Assembly: GCF_000719135.1 (NCBI RefSeq)
Contig: NZ_JOEK01000012.1
Coordinates: 62,001 to 126,000 of the forward strand
Origin: Streptomyces avicenniae
Lineage (GTDB): Bacteria; Actinomycetota; Actinomycetes; Streptomycetales; Streptomycetaceae
DNA length: 64,000 bases
Reading direction: 5' to 3'
Shown here one piece after another: positions 52,081 to 60,848 of the stretch. Under the pieces are notes generated by a model that worked only from the letters and a program-made list of their open reading frames with translations, ran no database searches and was not told the origin of the DNA. Numbering within the stretch: the first letter of the stretch is position 1; each line of letters opens with the position of its first letter. The position numbers and the translations under genes are program-made.

Positions 52081-53514
52081 TTACGTCAGGACGACCGGCT
52101 CGGCGACCGGCGCGGGTTCTGGCTGGGACAGCAGGCGCCACACGACGGCGGCTCCGGCGAGGGAGAGCCCGGCGACCGCCCACAGGACGACGGCGAGGGC
52201 TCCGGTGTAGTCGGCGGCGAGATCCCCCACGGACTCGCCGCGCAGCAGCGCGGCGGCGTCGGAGTCACCGACCCTGGAGTGCAGGAAGGTGGACAGCGCC
52301 GCACCGACGGCGGCGATACCGACCGCCTCACCGGTGAGACGCACGGTGTTGAACAGCCCGGCGGCCATGCCGCTGCGGCCGGGATCGACGACCGAGACGG
52401 CGGTGCCGTCCAGGATCGTCAGCGAGAGGCCGAACCCGGCGCCCACCAGGGCGACGGCCACGGGGTGGAAACCGCCGGTGAGCCAGACGGCGCCCGCCGC
52501 CTGGAGGAGCAGCGAGAGCACCAGGATCGTCCGGGGCGACAGCCGCTGGGCCAGCAGCCCGGCGAACATCGGCACGACCAGCGTCGGCACCGTCATCATC
52601 GCGAGCGACAGCCCGACCTCGCCCGAGTCGGCGCCCTCGACGGCCCCGAGGTAGGGCGGCAGGAGCACGAGCAGGGCGACGAAGCCGAAGGCCAGCACGG
52701 TCGGGACGACGCAGACGGCCAGGAACTTCGGCAGCGCCAGCAGCGACACGTCGAACAGGGGCTCGGGCCGCCGCCGTTCGATCGCGCCGAAGAGCCCGAG
52801 CAGCCCGGCGCCGCCCACGGCGGCGAGCAGCACGACCGGGTGGGTCCAGCCGAGCTGCTGGGCCTGGACGAGGGAGAAGATGAGCGCGGAGAGACCGGCC
52901 GTGAACGTGATGCCGCCGCCCCAGTCCACGTCACCCGCGGGTCCGCGCGACTCGCGGACGACGGCAGGCGAGACCAGCAGCATGACGGTCGCGATACCGG
53001 CGATCACGGCGAACAGCGTGCGCCAGCCGCCCAGCGCGACGAGGGCGCCGCCGATCAGCGGGCCGAGGGCGAGACCGAGCCCGATCGACGTGCCGAGCAT
53101 GGCGAAGACGCGGGGGCGCCGGGGGCCGGTGTACGCCTCGGCCAGGACGGCGCTGCCCGACGTCATCACCCCGGCGGCGCCCGCCCCGGCGAGCGCGCGG
53201 GCCAGATCGACCACGAGGACCGTGGGCCCGGCGGCGGCCAGGAACCCGGCGGCGGCGAACAGGGCGAGGGAGCCGAGGAACAGCTTGCGACGGCCGACCC
53301 GGTCCGACAGGGAACCGGTCACGGCCATGAACGCGGCGAAGGTCAGCATGTACGCGTTGGCGACCCACTGCGTCGCCGCGACGCCGCTGTCGAAGTCGGA
53401 GCCGACGTGGGGCGCGGCCAGCGCGCCGCCGGTCAGGGAGATGGGGAGCAGTGCGGCCGACAGGCAGACGACGATCGCCACGGGCCAGGGCTCGCGTGCG
53501 GTCGTGGTCGTCAT
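52081..53514 (-). CDS. MFS efflux transporter (DHA2/EmrB-QacA type)
   Basis: A 477-residue membrane protein with about 14 hydrophobic segments. Motif A is GSLSDRVGRRKLFLGSLALF, motif B LARALAGAGAAGVMTSGSAV and motif C GLGLALGPLIGGALVALGGW, as in drug-proton antiporters with 14 helices. It probably exports the product of the surrounding gene set or a toxic analogue. It starts at ATG 53514 behind a long leader that holds a CATAAGA-CA-TCTTATG palindrome, and heads the operon with the His-rich hydrolase. Confidence 0.92.
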   Translation of the reverse strand: MTTTTAREPWPVAIVVCLSAALLPISLTGGALAAPHVGSDFDSGVAATQWVANAYMLTFAAFMAVTGSLSDRVGRRKLFLGSLALFAAAGFLAAAGPTVLVVDLARALAGAGAAGVMTSGSAVLAEAYTGPRRPRVFAMLGTSIGLGLALGPLIGGALVALGGWRTLFAVIAGIATVMLLVSPAVVRESRGPAGDVDWGGGITFTAGLSALIFSLVQAQQLGWTHPVVLLAAVGGAGLLGLFGAIERRRPEPLFDVSLLALPKFLAVCVVPTVLAFGFVALLVLLPPYLGAVEGADSGEVGLSLAMMTVPTLVVPMFAGLLAQRLSPRTILVLSLLLQAAGAVWLTGGFHPVAVALVGAGFGLSLTILDGTAVSVVDPGRSGMAAGLFNTVRLTGEAVGIAAVGAALSTFLHSRVGDSDAAALLRGESVGDLAADYTGALAVVLWAVAGLSLAGAAVVWRLLSQPEPAPVAEPVVLT

Positions 53515-53760
53515 GAGGGGGACCCGCCGGGCAGGGCGGAGGCCACTCGTTCAGCCATGGGAAAACCTCAGCAATTCGTTCGGGAGAGTGGTCGGGGGAC
53601 GGGCCGGGGCCTGAGCGGCCCCGGCGGGCGTCGCCGTTCCGGCGGACGGCGCGGGGCGCCGCGTCCGGGCAGGACGGTGTCCTGGCGGAGGCGGTGCGGG
53701 CGTCGGGTCGGTGGTGCGTTGCCGGGCGGGCGGCGGCGCCTAAGTAAGGCCCCTTCCGCT

Positions 53761-53776
53761 CATAAGACATCTTATG
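53761..53776. promoter_or_regulatory. CATAAGA-CA-TCTTATG palindrome, likely MarR operator
   Basis: A perfect 7-base inverted repeat with a two-base centre in a short AT-rich patch upstream of the leftward MFS/hydrolase operon. Size and symmetry fit a MarR dimer site. The two MarR paralogues of the cluster are the obvious candidates. Similar words occur at 50260 and 57563. Confidence 0.65.
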
Positions 53777-53821
53777 GCTTGTGACATTGCCAGAGTCAAG
53801 TGCCTTGCGAGCGAGGGGTGA

Positions 53822-53856
53822 TACGGCGCGGCCCACCGGTGTGGGGCCGCGCCGTA
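53822..53856 (-). terminator. Hairpin downstream of the ketosynthase operon
   Basis: A perfect 13-base stem (TACGGCGCGGCCC at 53822-53834 with its complement at 53844-53856) and a nine-base loop, 99 bases behind the ketosynthase stop codon. Confidence 0.75.
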
Positions 53857-53955
53857 CGCGGTCGGGGGGCATGCGGAACTGCCGTGCCGATGCCCCGTGT
53901 CTCGTGGGGGCCCGGGGCGGGCCGCGCTCGGCGCGTGGCCCGCCCCGGTCCTGCG

Positions 53956-55059
53956 TCAGCTCGCGACCGCCGCGGGCCGCAGCCGCTGTCCTGGCCGCCG
54001 CTGCTGCGGCACGACCGCCGTCTCGCGCTCGACGGCGCGGTCGGGCAGCGCGTGCCGGGTCCTGCCCCAGCTGACCAGCGCGGAGCCGACCGCCATGCCG
54101 CCGCCGAACGCGGACAGCAGCACGGTGTCCCCCTCGGCCAGCTCGCCCCTGCGGTGGATCTCGTCGAGGGCGACGGGCACCGAGGCGGCCCCCGTGTTGC
54201 CGTGCAGCTCCAGGGTGAGCTGGAGCGTGGCGTTGACGAGCTTCAGCTCGGGCCAGACCTCACGCAGCATGACGCCGTTCGCCTGGTGCGGGACGAAGTG
54301 CTTCACGTCCTCCGCCGCGACACCGGCGGAACCCAGCAGCGCCTGGACGGCCTTCGGCAGGTTCTCCTGGACGAAGCTGCGCACGCCGCGGCCGTCCATC
54401 TGGAAGAAGTGCGAGCCCGCCTCGACGGTGTCGGCCGAGGCCGGAAGGCGGCTGCCCCCGGCCGGGACGCCGATCAGCCGGTGCTGGTCGCCCCGGCTGA
54501 TGAGGCTGGTGGACAGGATGCCGCTGCGGTCGCCCTCGGGCGTGCGGCCCAGCACGACCGCTCCGGCGCCGTCGCCGAAGAGGATGGCCGTCTTGCGGTC
54601 GGAGTAGTCGAGGATGCGCGAGTAGATGTCCGCCCCGATGACGAGGCCGTAGCGCCCCTCGGCCTCCGGGTCGGCGCGCAGGACGCGTTCGGTGAGGGAC
54701 AGCGCGTAGACGAAGCCGCTGCACACCGCGTTCACGTCGAACGCCGCCGCGTTGGTCGCGCCGATCAGATGCTGCACGAAGCTGGCGGTCGGCGGCTGCG
54801 GCTGGTCGGGCGTCGAGGTGGCCAGCGCGATGAACGCCACCTGGTCGGGGCGCACCCCGGCCTGGCGCAGGGCGCGTTCGGCCGCCGCCGCGGCGAGGTC
54901 GGAGGTGGCGTGCCGTTCCTCGGCCCGGCGCCGCTCCCTGATCCCCGTCTTCCGGGTGATCCACTCGTCCGTGACACCGGCGCCGCGGGCGATCTCCTCG
55001 TTCGTCACGACGACCTCGGGCAGGAAGGAGCCGGTGCCCAGGATGCCTATGCGGTTCAT
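53956..55059 (-). CDS. 3-oxoacyl-ACP synthase III (FabH)-like ketosynthase
   Basis: A 367-residue FabH-type condensing enzyme with the full triad: Cys113 (FDVNAVCSGFVYAL), His258 (HFVPHQANGV) and Asn288 (LHGNTGAASV). The start MNRIGILGTGSFLPEVVVTN is family-typical; the last 30 residues are a non-conserved Arg-rich tail. It should condense an acyl-CoA/ACP with malonyl-ACP or transfer an acyl group in a secondary pathway. Its ATG overlaps the HAD phosphatase stop by four bases. Third gene of the afsA-like operon and probably supplies or modifies the acyl chain. Confidence 0.92.
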   Translation of the reverse strand: MNRIGILGTGSFLPEVVVTNEEIARGAGVTDEWITRKTGIRERRRAEERHATSDLAAAAAERALRQAGVRPDQVAFIALATSTPDQPQPPTASFVQHLIGATNAAAFDVNAVCSGFVYALSLTERVLRADPEAEGRYGLVIGADIYSRILDYSDRKTAILFGDGAGAVVLGRTPEGDRSGILSTSLISRGDQHRLIGVPAGGSRLPASADTVEAGSHFFQMDGRGVRSFVQENLPKAVQALLGSAGVAAEDVKHFVPHQANGVMLREVWPELKLVNATLQLTLELHGNTGAASVPVALDEIHRRGELAEGDTVLLSAFGGGMAVGSALVSWGRTRHALPDRAVERETAVVPQQRRPGQRLRPAAVAS

Positions 55060-55760
55060 ACGGTCTCCAGTTCCTCGGGACGGGACGCGGTGGGGTCGAG
55101 GGGCAGCCGGCGCCAGCCGGCCCGCTCCGCGTGGGCGCCCAGGTGGGGGTCGGAACCGACGACGACGGGCCGCCCCACGGCGCGCAGCAGGTCGAGGTCG
55201 CTGATGTGGTCGCCGTACGCGGTGGACGCGTCCGGGTCGGCGCCCCGCAGGGCCAGGGTCACGCGTGCCGCGCGTCCCTTGGCGGCGCCGATCATCGGCA
55301 CGAGCACCTCACCGGTGAGGTGGCCGCGCCGGATCACCGGGCGGGTGCCGAACGCGCGGTCGGCCCCCGTCTCCTCGGCGATCGGGTCGAGGCAGGCGAA
55401 GAAGGAGCCCGAGACGAGGACGAGCGTGTCGCCCGCCGCCCGGTGCGCCGCGAGCGCGCGCCGCACCTCGGGGACGTAGAGGCCGCGCGCGGTCTCCCGC
55501 GCGTACCAGGCGCGGCCAGAGGCCGCGAGCCCGGCGGCGCTCTCGTCCGTGAAGAACCGGTAGTACCGGCGGTTGATCTCGTGGCGCGGGACACCGCTGT
55601 CCGCGCCGCGCCGTATCTCCGCGGTCAGCCGCTCGAAGGTGCCGGCGGGTTCACCGCGTCGTGCCAGGTGGAACTCCAGGAAGCTGAACATGCTCTTGAG
55701 CCGGATCAGCGTCTCGTCCACGTCCGAGAACGCCACCGCAGCCGTCGTGTTCTCGTGCAC
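55056..55760 (-). CDS. HAD-superfamily phosphatase (SerB-like, class IB)
   Basis: A 234-residue HAD hydrolase with the nucleophile motif VAFSDVDETLIRLKSMFSFL (DxDxT form as DVDET), LVLVSGSFFACLDPIA (motif II Ser) and YGDHISDLDLLRAVG (motif IV). GTG start at 55760 with AGGAGGACAGCA. Subfamily IB enzymes dephosphorylate small metabolites. Next to an AfsA-type protein it is likely to remove phosphate from the acylated glycerone/butenolide phosphate, as MmfP does for methylenomycin furans. It lies 10 bases after the afsA-like gene. Confidence 0.88.
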   Translation of the reverse strand: MHENTTAAVAFSDVDETLIRLKSMFSFLEFHLARRGEPAGTFERLTAEIRRGADSGVPRHEINRRYYRFFTDESAAGLAASGRAWYARETARGLYVPEVRRALAAHRAAGDTLVLVSGSFFACLDPIAEETGADRAFGTRPVIRRGHLTGEVLVPMIGAAKGRAARVTLALRGADPDASTAYGDHISDLDLLRAVGRPVVVGSDPHLGAHAERAGWRRLPLDPTASRPEELETV

Positions 55761-55770
55761 TGCTGTCCTC

Positions 55771-56883
55771 CTAGCGGACCGCTACGCGGGTGAGGGTGAT
55801 GTCGATGAGGCACAGCAGCTCGTCGCGCTGGCGTGCCTCGACGCGGACGGGCAGCTGCTCCAGCGCGGCGCCCTCCGCGGTCCCGTGGGGGTAGGCGGTG
55901 TCGTCCCCGAGGTCGAGGACGCCGCCCTGCGTGTAGTAGACCCCGGCGTCCGCCGGGTCGGTGCGGACCTGGTCGCCGGCGCGCGCGGTGAGGACCGTCG
56001 CGTCCTCCAGCTCGCCGAACCGCGTGAACCGCACGGCCAGGGCCGTCGGGATGACCTTGGCGGCCGACATGCCGCGCGCGTCGAGCGCGGTGAGGAGCGC
56101 CAGTTGGCGTGCGCCCTCGGCGATGACCATGCCCGGCAGGTGGTCCTGCGGGTGGTCGAACATGCTGGCGTGCCCGGCCGGGATGCGCAGCCCGGCGCGG
56201 CTGACGCCGCCCGCGGTCCGCGCGTCCACGAGGACGACGTTGTCGGGCGAGGCGCGGCCGACCAGGTGCGGGGCGACAGGGGCGCCCGGCGTGCTCTCCG
56301 GATGCGTGGCGGACGACGGGAGGGGGACGCCGCCGCGGTTGCCGAGCCGGAGGGTGAGGTAGTCGGTGGGGGTCTTGAAGCGCAGGCCCATCTCGGCGTG
56401 GCCGATCACGGTGCCCGCGACGGACAGCTCGATGACGTAGTCGAGGCCGGTGACCCGGCCGTCCCGCTCCTTGCGGTGGACGACGCGGACGTGCATCACG
56501 AGCGGTAAGGGGGCGGCGCCGACGACGACGGCCCGCGGGTGGGTCAGGTTGAGGTCGATGTGGGTGAGGATGAACTTGTCGTCCTCGGCGACCGCGTAGA
56601 AGCGGTGGGCGCCCGCCAGGTTCGCCTGACGGCACGCCTCGATGATCAGCAGCGGGTCGTAGCAGTTGGGCCGCAGCAGGTGGTCGCCGTAGTACGCGTG
56701 GGAGCGGGGCAGCTGTGCCGCCGCGACGTAGCTCTCGTCGTCGAGCCGCTGGAGGTCCGTGAGGAAGACCTCGCCGAGCGCGTCGCGGTGCACGAGGAGC
56801 CGGTCCACCGTACGGCTGTAGTCGAGCTCCAGCCCGTCGGGCAGCGCGCGCGCCGCCTGGCGGGTGAACGAGATCATGCTCAT
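55771..56883 (-). CDS. AfsA-family (A-factor/gamma-butyrolactone synthase-like) protein with a TTA codon
   Basis: A 370-residue protein with two AfsA hot-dog repeats: one around YDPLLIIEACRQANLAGAHR (about 75-94) and one around MFDHPQDHLPGMVIAEGARQ. AfsA enzymes join a beta-ketoacyl chain to dihydroxyacetone phosphate, the first step to gamma-butyrolactones and related furans. ATG 56883 has AAAGG eight bases before it. Leucine 126 is encoded by TTA (56506-56508), making translation dependent on the bldA tRNA. It is somewhat longer than AfsA (about 300). Operon: hypothetical protein, this gene, HAD phosphatase, ketosynthase. No TetR receptor gene is adjacent. Confidence 0.92.
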   Translation of the reverse strand: MSMISFTRQAARALPDGLELDYSRTVDRLLVHRDALGEVFLTDLQRLDDESYVAAAQLPRSHAYYGDHLLRPNCYDPLLIIEACRQANLAGAHRFYAVAEDDKFILTHIDLNLTHPRAVVVGAAPLPLVMHVRVVHRKERDGRVTGLDYVIELSVAGTVIGHAEMGLRFKTPTDYLTLRLGNRGGVPLPSSATHPESTPGAPVAPHLVGRASPDNVVLVDARTAGGVSRAGLRIPAGHASMFDHPQDHLPGMVIAEGARQLALLTALDARGMSAAKVIPTALAVRFTRFGELEDATVLTARAGDQVRTDPADAGVYYTQGGVLDLGDDTAYPHGTAEGAALEQLPVRVEARQRDELLCLIDITLTRVAVR

Positions 56884-57012
56884 GTAGCCGGCCTTTCGTG
56901 GTCGAAGTATCAGTCCTTCGCTTCTGGTACGTGCCGCTACGGGGATTCGGGCAGGGCCGTGCGCGCGCACGGCACCGGTGGCCCCTGGACGGGAACGCGG
57001 TCGTGGGACCGC

Positions 57013-57510
57013 TCAGGCCGTGACCGCCTCCATGGGGGCGCTGTCCCCGGCACATCGGAGCGCCGGGGCGGTGCGGTGCGCGCCGCGGAGGTCCGCGCGC
57101 GGTGCCGCCGCCGGTGCGGCGGCGTGCGGAGCCGTGGGCTCGTCGCTGAGCCGGCTCCGCGGCGCGGAGCCCTGGCGGGTGCCGCCGGACAGCGATGTCC
57201 GGCGTGCCGTCGGCGCGGCGTGCCACGGCGACAGGTCCGGGGCATGGCCCCTGACCCCCGGAACGGCAGGAGCCCCGGCCATGGGAACGCGCGCCGCGGA
57301 CGGTGCCGCGGACACGTTCCCTCCCCAATGGCCGGTGGTCCCGTCCGGGAGCGGATCAGCGGCCGGACCGCGCGCCGGGACAGGGGAGGCCGTCCGCCGG
57401 GGCCGGGCGCCGAGGCCCGTCCGGTTGACGGCGGGCAGCACCGGCCGTGCTCCGTCCTCGTCCGGCCGGGGCGCCGTGGGCGGCGTCCCGGCACTCGTGA
57501 GGTCGGTCAT
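57013..57510 (-). CDS. Pro/Ala/Arg-rich hypothetical protein, first gene of the afsA-like operon
   Basis: A 165-residue frame, MTDLTSAGTPPTAPRPDEDG onward, low in hydrophobic residues and rich in Pro, Ala, Arg and Gly; probably disordered. Support for coding: ATG 57510 has GGGGAG eight bases upstream, third codon positions are strongly G/C, and it fills a gap that would otherwise be over 600 bases between afsA-like and the divergent monooxygenase. No domain is recognised. The frame on the opposite strand is also open, so translation is not certain. Confidence 0.5.
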   Translation of the reverse strand: MTDLTSAGTPPTAPRPDEDGARPVLPAVNRTGLGARPRRTASPVPARGPAADPLPDGTTGHWGGNVSAAPSAARVPMAGAPAVPGVRGHAPDLSPWHAAPTARRTSLSGGTRQGSAPRSRLSDEPTAPHAAAPAAAPRADLRGAHRTAPALRCAGDSAPMEAVTA

Positions 57511-57562
57511 CGAACCGCTCCCCTAGTCTCAGCTGTCGATCTGACCTATGATCTCGAATGAC

Positions 57563-57578
57563 CATAAGAGATCTGATC
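57563..57578. promoter_or_regulatory. CATAAGA-GA-TCTGATC site in the divergent promoter region
   Basis: The left arm and the first bases of the right arm equal those of the palindrome at 53761 (CATAAGA-N2-TCT). It sits between the leftward afsA-like operon and the rightward monooxygenase gene, where one bound regulator could control both. GATCTGA words flank it on both sides (57540 region and 57570 region). Confidence 0.5.
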
Positions 57579-57608
57579 CTTGCCGTCAATCGGATGGGAG
57601 TCACAGGT

Positions 57609-59282
57609 ATGGGAAGCGCGGTGGAGGAACGGCGGGGTGGCGCGGCACCGGCCGAGCACGACGTCCTGGTCGTCGGGGCGGGCCCGGTCGGGATGATGGC
57701 GGCCTGCGAGCTGCTGCGACGCGGCGTGCGGGTACGCCTCGTGGACCGGGCGCCCGAGCCGTCCCCGTTCCCCAAGGCCCTGCTGATGTGGCCCCGCAGT
57801 CTCGACCTCTTCGAGGACCTCGGCGCCCTGGACGAACTGCGCGGCGCGGGGCTCGACATCAACGCCTTCAGCTACTACTCGGACCGGGACCTGCTGGCCA
57901 CCTTCCCGTTCACGCCCTCGCTCGCGCCGGTGTGCCTGCCGCAGAACAGCACCGAGGACGTCCTGCGCGGCGTCCTCACCCGGCTGGGCGGCACCGTGGA
58001 ACGCGGCGTGCGGCTGCTGAACTTCGACGGCCTCGACTTCTCCGGCCGCGTGGACGCGACGGACGGCGTCACCGCGATCCTGGAGCACGCGGACGGCCGC
58101 GTCGAACGCAGCAGGTCCGCCTTCGTCATCGGCGCGGACGGCGCGGGCAGCACGGTGCGCAGCCTCATCGGCACCGGCTTCACCGGCAGCACCTACGAGT
58201 CGGCGTTCGCCCTGGTGGACGCGCACATCGAGGGATCGCTGCCGCGCGACCAGGCGCTCTACTACCAGTCCCCCGCGGGCGCGCTGGTCATCGTCGCGCT
58301 GCCTGACGGCGTCTTCCGGTTCTTCAGCAGCCTCGCGCCGGGCGAGGCCGTCAGCGTCGAGAGCATGCAGCGGATCGTGGACGAACGCGGCCCCGCCGGG
58401 GTGCGGATCGTCGATCCCGTGTGGGAGAGCGTCTTCCGCGTGCACGCCAGGCACGCCAACGACTTCCAGCTCGGCCGCGTCTTCATCGCGGGCGACGCGG
58501 CGCACATCCACAGCCCGGCGGGCGGCCAGGGCCTCAACACCGGGCTCCAGGACGCCCACAACCTCGCCTGGAAGCTGGCCGCCGTGCTGCGCGGCGAGGC
58601 GCCGTCCGACCTGCTGCTGAGCTACGGCCCTGAACGCTCCTCCGTCGCCCACCAGGTGGTGCGCGACACCGACGTCCAGACCCGCGCGTGGATGGTCAAG
58701 CAGCGCGGCAAGGTCGCCGTGCGCGACGCCGCGTTCCGCCTGTCCGACCGCACCGGCGTCATGGCCCGCCTGTACGCGCCGGTGATGGCGGGCCGCCGGA
58801 TCGCCTACCCGGTCGTGCGCGACAGCCAGCGGCCCGGCGACCGGGGCGCGTCGTGCCGCCTGCTGGGCAGGCTCCCCGGACGGCTGCGGGTCGGCGCGGT
58901 CTTCCCCCGCGAGCTGGCCGTGCCGCTGGGCATCGCGGGCCCGGGGAGCGACCCGATGGGCTGGAGCCTCGTCGTGGTGCGGCCCTCCTCGGCCCCTGGC
59001 TGGCGCGCGCGGCTCGCCGCGGTGACGGCGGACCGGCCGGGGCTGCGGCTGGCCGACCTGCCGCTCGCCACCGCCCGGCGGGTGACGGGCTGCGGGCGGC
59101 AGGGGTACTACCTGGTCAGGCCGGACGGTCATGTCGCGGCGCACGGGCACGCGGGCGACGCCGAGCGGCTGCGGGCCGAGCTGACGGCCGTTCTCGGCGC
59201 GCCGGACGCCACGGGCGCCACGGGCCCGGCGCGGCCCGGGGCGGCGGCACGGCGGGCGGCGGCCGATCCTGTCGCGTCCTGA
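57609..59282 (+). CDS. FAD-dependent aromatic-type monooxygenase
   Basis: A 557-residue class A flavin monooxygenase. HDVLVVGAGPVGMMAACELL is the GxGxxG FAD loop, FVIGADGAGSTVRSLIG the DG motif, and FIAGDAAHIHSPAGGQGLNT the GD motif. The C-terminal 150 residues form the thioredoxin-like domain of phenol-hydroxylase relatives (GYYLVRPDGHVAAHG). ATG 57609 is chosen because GGGAG lies eight bases upstream; ATG 57558 would put the operator-like site inside the gene. Substrates in this family are aromatic or polyketide compounds. Divergent from the afsA-like operon. Confidence 0.9.
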   Translation: MGSAVEERRGGAAPAEHDVLVVGAGPVGMMAACELLRRGVRVRLVDRAPEPSPFPKALLMWPRSLDLFEDLGALDELRGAGLDINAFSYYSDRDLLATFPFTPSLAPVCLPQNSTEDVLRGVLTRLGGTVERGVRLLNFDGLDFSGRVDATDGVTAILEHADGRVERSRSAFVIGADGAGSTVRSLIGTGFTGSTYESAFALVDAHIEGSLPRDQALYYQSPAGALVIVALPDGVFRFFSSLAPGEAVSVESMQRIVDERGPAGVRIVDPVWESVFRVHARHANDFQLGRVFIAGDAAHIHSPAGGQGLNTGLQDAHNLAWKLAAVLRGEAPSDLLLSYGPERSSVAHQVVRDTDVQTRAWMVKQRGKVAVRDAAFRLSDRTGVMARLYAPVMAGRRIAYPVVRDSQRPGDRGASCRLLGRLPGRLRVGAVFPRELAVPLGIAGPGSDPMGWSLVVVRPSSAPGWRARLAAVTADRPGLRLADLPLATARRVTGCGRQGYYLVRPDGHVAAHGHAGDAERLRAELTAVLGAPDATGATGPARPGAAARRAAADPVAS

Positions 59283-59328
59283 GGAGGCCGGGACGCCGCC
59301 GGTGCGCCCGCGCGGGTGGTCACGGGGC

Positions 59329-60564
59329 TCACCCGGCCGCCTCGCGCACCAGCACCGGCGGCTCGCCGGGACCACGGCGCTCCAGCCGCTCCACCGGCAC
59401 GACCTGGAAGTCGTCGGAGTACTCGCTGCCCGTGGCGTCGAGCGCGAGGTGCCGCTCCAGCACCTGGTGCCTGATCCACTCGCGCGTGTACTGGTCGTCC
59501 GGCACGTCGTCCGCGAGGCGGACGCGCAGTTCGAGGCGGTCCTCGCCCCCTGGCGTGCCGACCATCGCGACCTGGGCGGCCGTCACGTCCCCGGTGGCCA
59601 GGGCCAGATCGACGAGTTCCCCGGCCCGCACCGCGCTGCCCTGGAGGACGACGGAGGGCGCGATCCGGTCCAGGACCCGCAGGGCGCGCCCGGACCGGCC
59701 GCAGGCGCACCCGGCCGGTTCGCCGCGGTCGCCGATCAGGTAGCGGATCAGGGCGGGGGCCCGGCGCACCCCGGTCGTGGTGACGAGGATGCGTCCGCCG
59801 TCGATCTCCGCGTGCTGGTGCGGCAGCGTGTGGAACACGCCCTCGGGGCAGCCGGGGCCGCGGTGACCGACCATCCACGCCTCGGCAGATCCGTAGAGCT
59901 GCCAGACCTGGACGCCGGGCAGCAGGGCCGCCAGCTCGGCGGCCGGGGTGCGGTCGTGGAAGGCGCCGCCGATCAGGAGCTTGCGCAGCCAGGGGAGTTG
60001 GTGCCCGGCGGCGCGGTGGCGCAGGAGCCGCCCGACGACCCCGGGCGGGGCGGCGACGGCGTTCACGCCGTACCGGGCGCACAGGGCGAGGTCGCGGCCG
60101 AACTGGCTCTCCGGCAGGTCGCCGACGGACAGGGCGGTCGCGCCGCTGCGGGAGGCGAGCCGGTTGTAGAACGCGTGGACCGGCCACTGGCGGCCCGGCG
60201 AGAAGAAGTTGGCGAGGAGGTCACCGTGCCCCAGGGCGTGCCAGGCGGTCCGCACCTCCTTCACGAACATGTCCTCGGGCAGCAGGCTGAGACGGGGGTT
60301 CTCCGGTGTACCGCCACTCGCGTAGACCACGGAGCCGTCGTCGGGACGGCTCCCGCGCAACAACTCGTCGGTCGCGGCCGACAATTCGAGCGGAGTCAGC
60401 ACCGGGAGATCGACCAGTACCAGCGGCTCGCGCGGGTCGTCCGGTACACCACGGTATTTACGGTTCAGCGAGGGGATGCGCCGCGCGCCGCGGAGTATCA
60501 ACCGTAGGTGAGTCGCGGAGACTTCCGCCTCGACAACGCCGGATGACCGCTTCGTGGACGACAT
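59329..60564 (-). CDS. Phenylacetate-CoA-ligase-like (adenylate-forming) protein
   Basis: A 411-residue protein starting at ATG 60564 with GGAGG before it. It aligns with the PaaK/coenzyme F390 synthetase branch: VVYASGGTPENPRL stands in place of the usual S-S-G-T-T-G-x-P loop, WQLYGSAEAWMVG is the motif near the adenine, and YLIGDRGEPAGCACGRSGRA the GD motif with a Cys pair. The degenerate first loop leaves catalysis uncertain. It would activate a carboxylic acid for the cluster. Convergent with the monooxygenase gene; downstream of the second MarR gene on the same strand. Confidence 0.8.
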   Translation of the reverse strand: MSSTKRSSGVVEAEVSATHLRLILRGARRIPSLNRKYRGVPDDPREPLVLVDLPVLTPLELSAATDELLRGSRPDDGSVVYASGGTPENPRLSLLPEDMFVKEVRTAWHALGHGDLLANFFSPGRQWPVHAFYNRLASRSGATALSVGDLPESQFGRDLALCARYGVNAVAAPPGVVGRLLRHRAAGHQLPWLRKLLIGGAFHDRTPAAELAALLPGVQVWQLYGSAEAWMVGHRGPGCPEGVFHTLPHQHAEIDGGRILVTTTGVRRAPALIRYLIGDRGEPAGCACGRSGRALRVLDRIAPSVVLQGSAVRAGELVDLALATGDVTAAQVAMVGTPGGEDRLELRVRLADDVPDDQYTREWIRHQVLERHLALDATGSEYSDDFQVVPVERLERRGPGEPPVLVREAAG

Positions 60565-60848
60565 TTGTTGTGGACCTCCACTGCAGACGAACGCACGCAA
60601 CGACCCCCAGGGCTCCCCCACCGCTCTCGATAACATACCCCCGAATTGGCCGGATCTGGTTTCCGATAGGTACATCGTGTGCGCGAGGTGCGAAGCACAG
60701 GGCACTTCGGGGCCCGACAATCTCGACACGGCGTGGCCTTTGGTCGGAAACAGACGGCACCCGCGGCGAAGCGGAGATTCGCCGTCCAGTTCTTTACGGG
60801 CGGCGCGCGCGTTCTTCACCGGTCTTCACACCGGCGCGCGCGGACGGG

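Larger units (their letters stand above)
53515..53955. other. Intergenic region between the MFS gene and the ketosynthase gene
   Basis: No gene is supported. From right to left it holds the terminator of the ketosynthase operon (53822-53856), then an AT-richer promoter patch around the 53761-53776 palindrome, then about 240 bases of GC-rich untranslated leader before the MFS start. Confidence 0.55.

Noticed and set aside
56978..57526. Plus-strand frame of 182 codons opposite the Pro/Ala/Arg-rich hypothetical
   Set aside because: No ribosome-binding site or motif; the minus-strand frame has better start signals.
60659..60751. GTTTCCGA and TCGGAAAC inverted words 77 bases apart, considered as a gamma-butyrolactone receptor box
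   Set aside because: The spacing is far too large for one dimer site and no TetR-type receptor gene is present.
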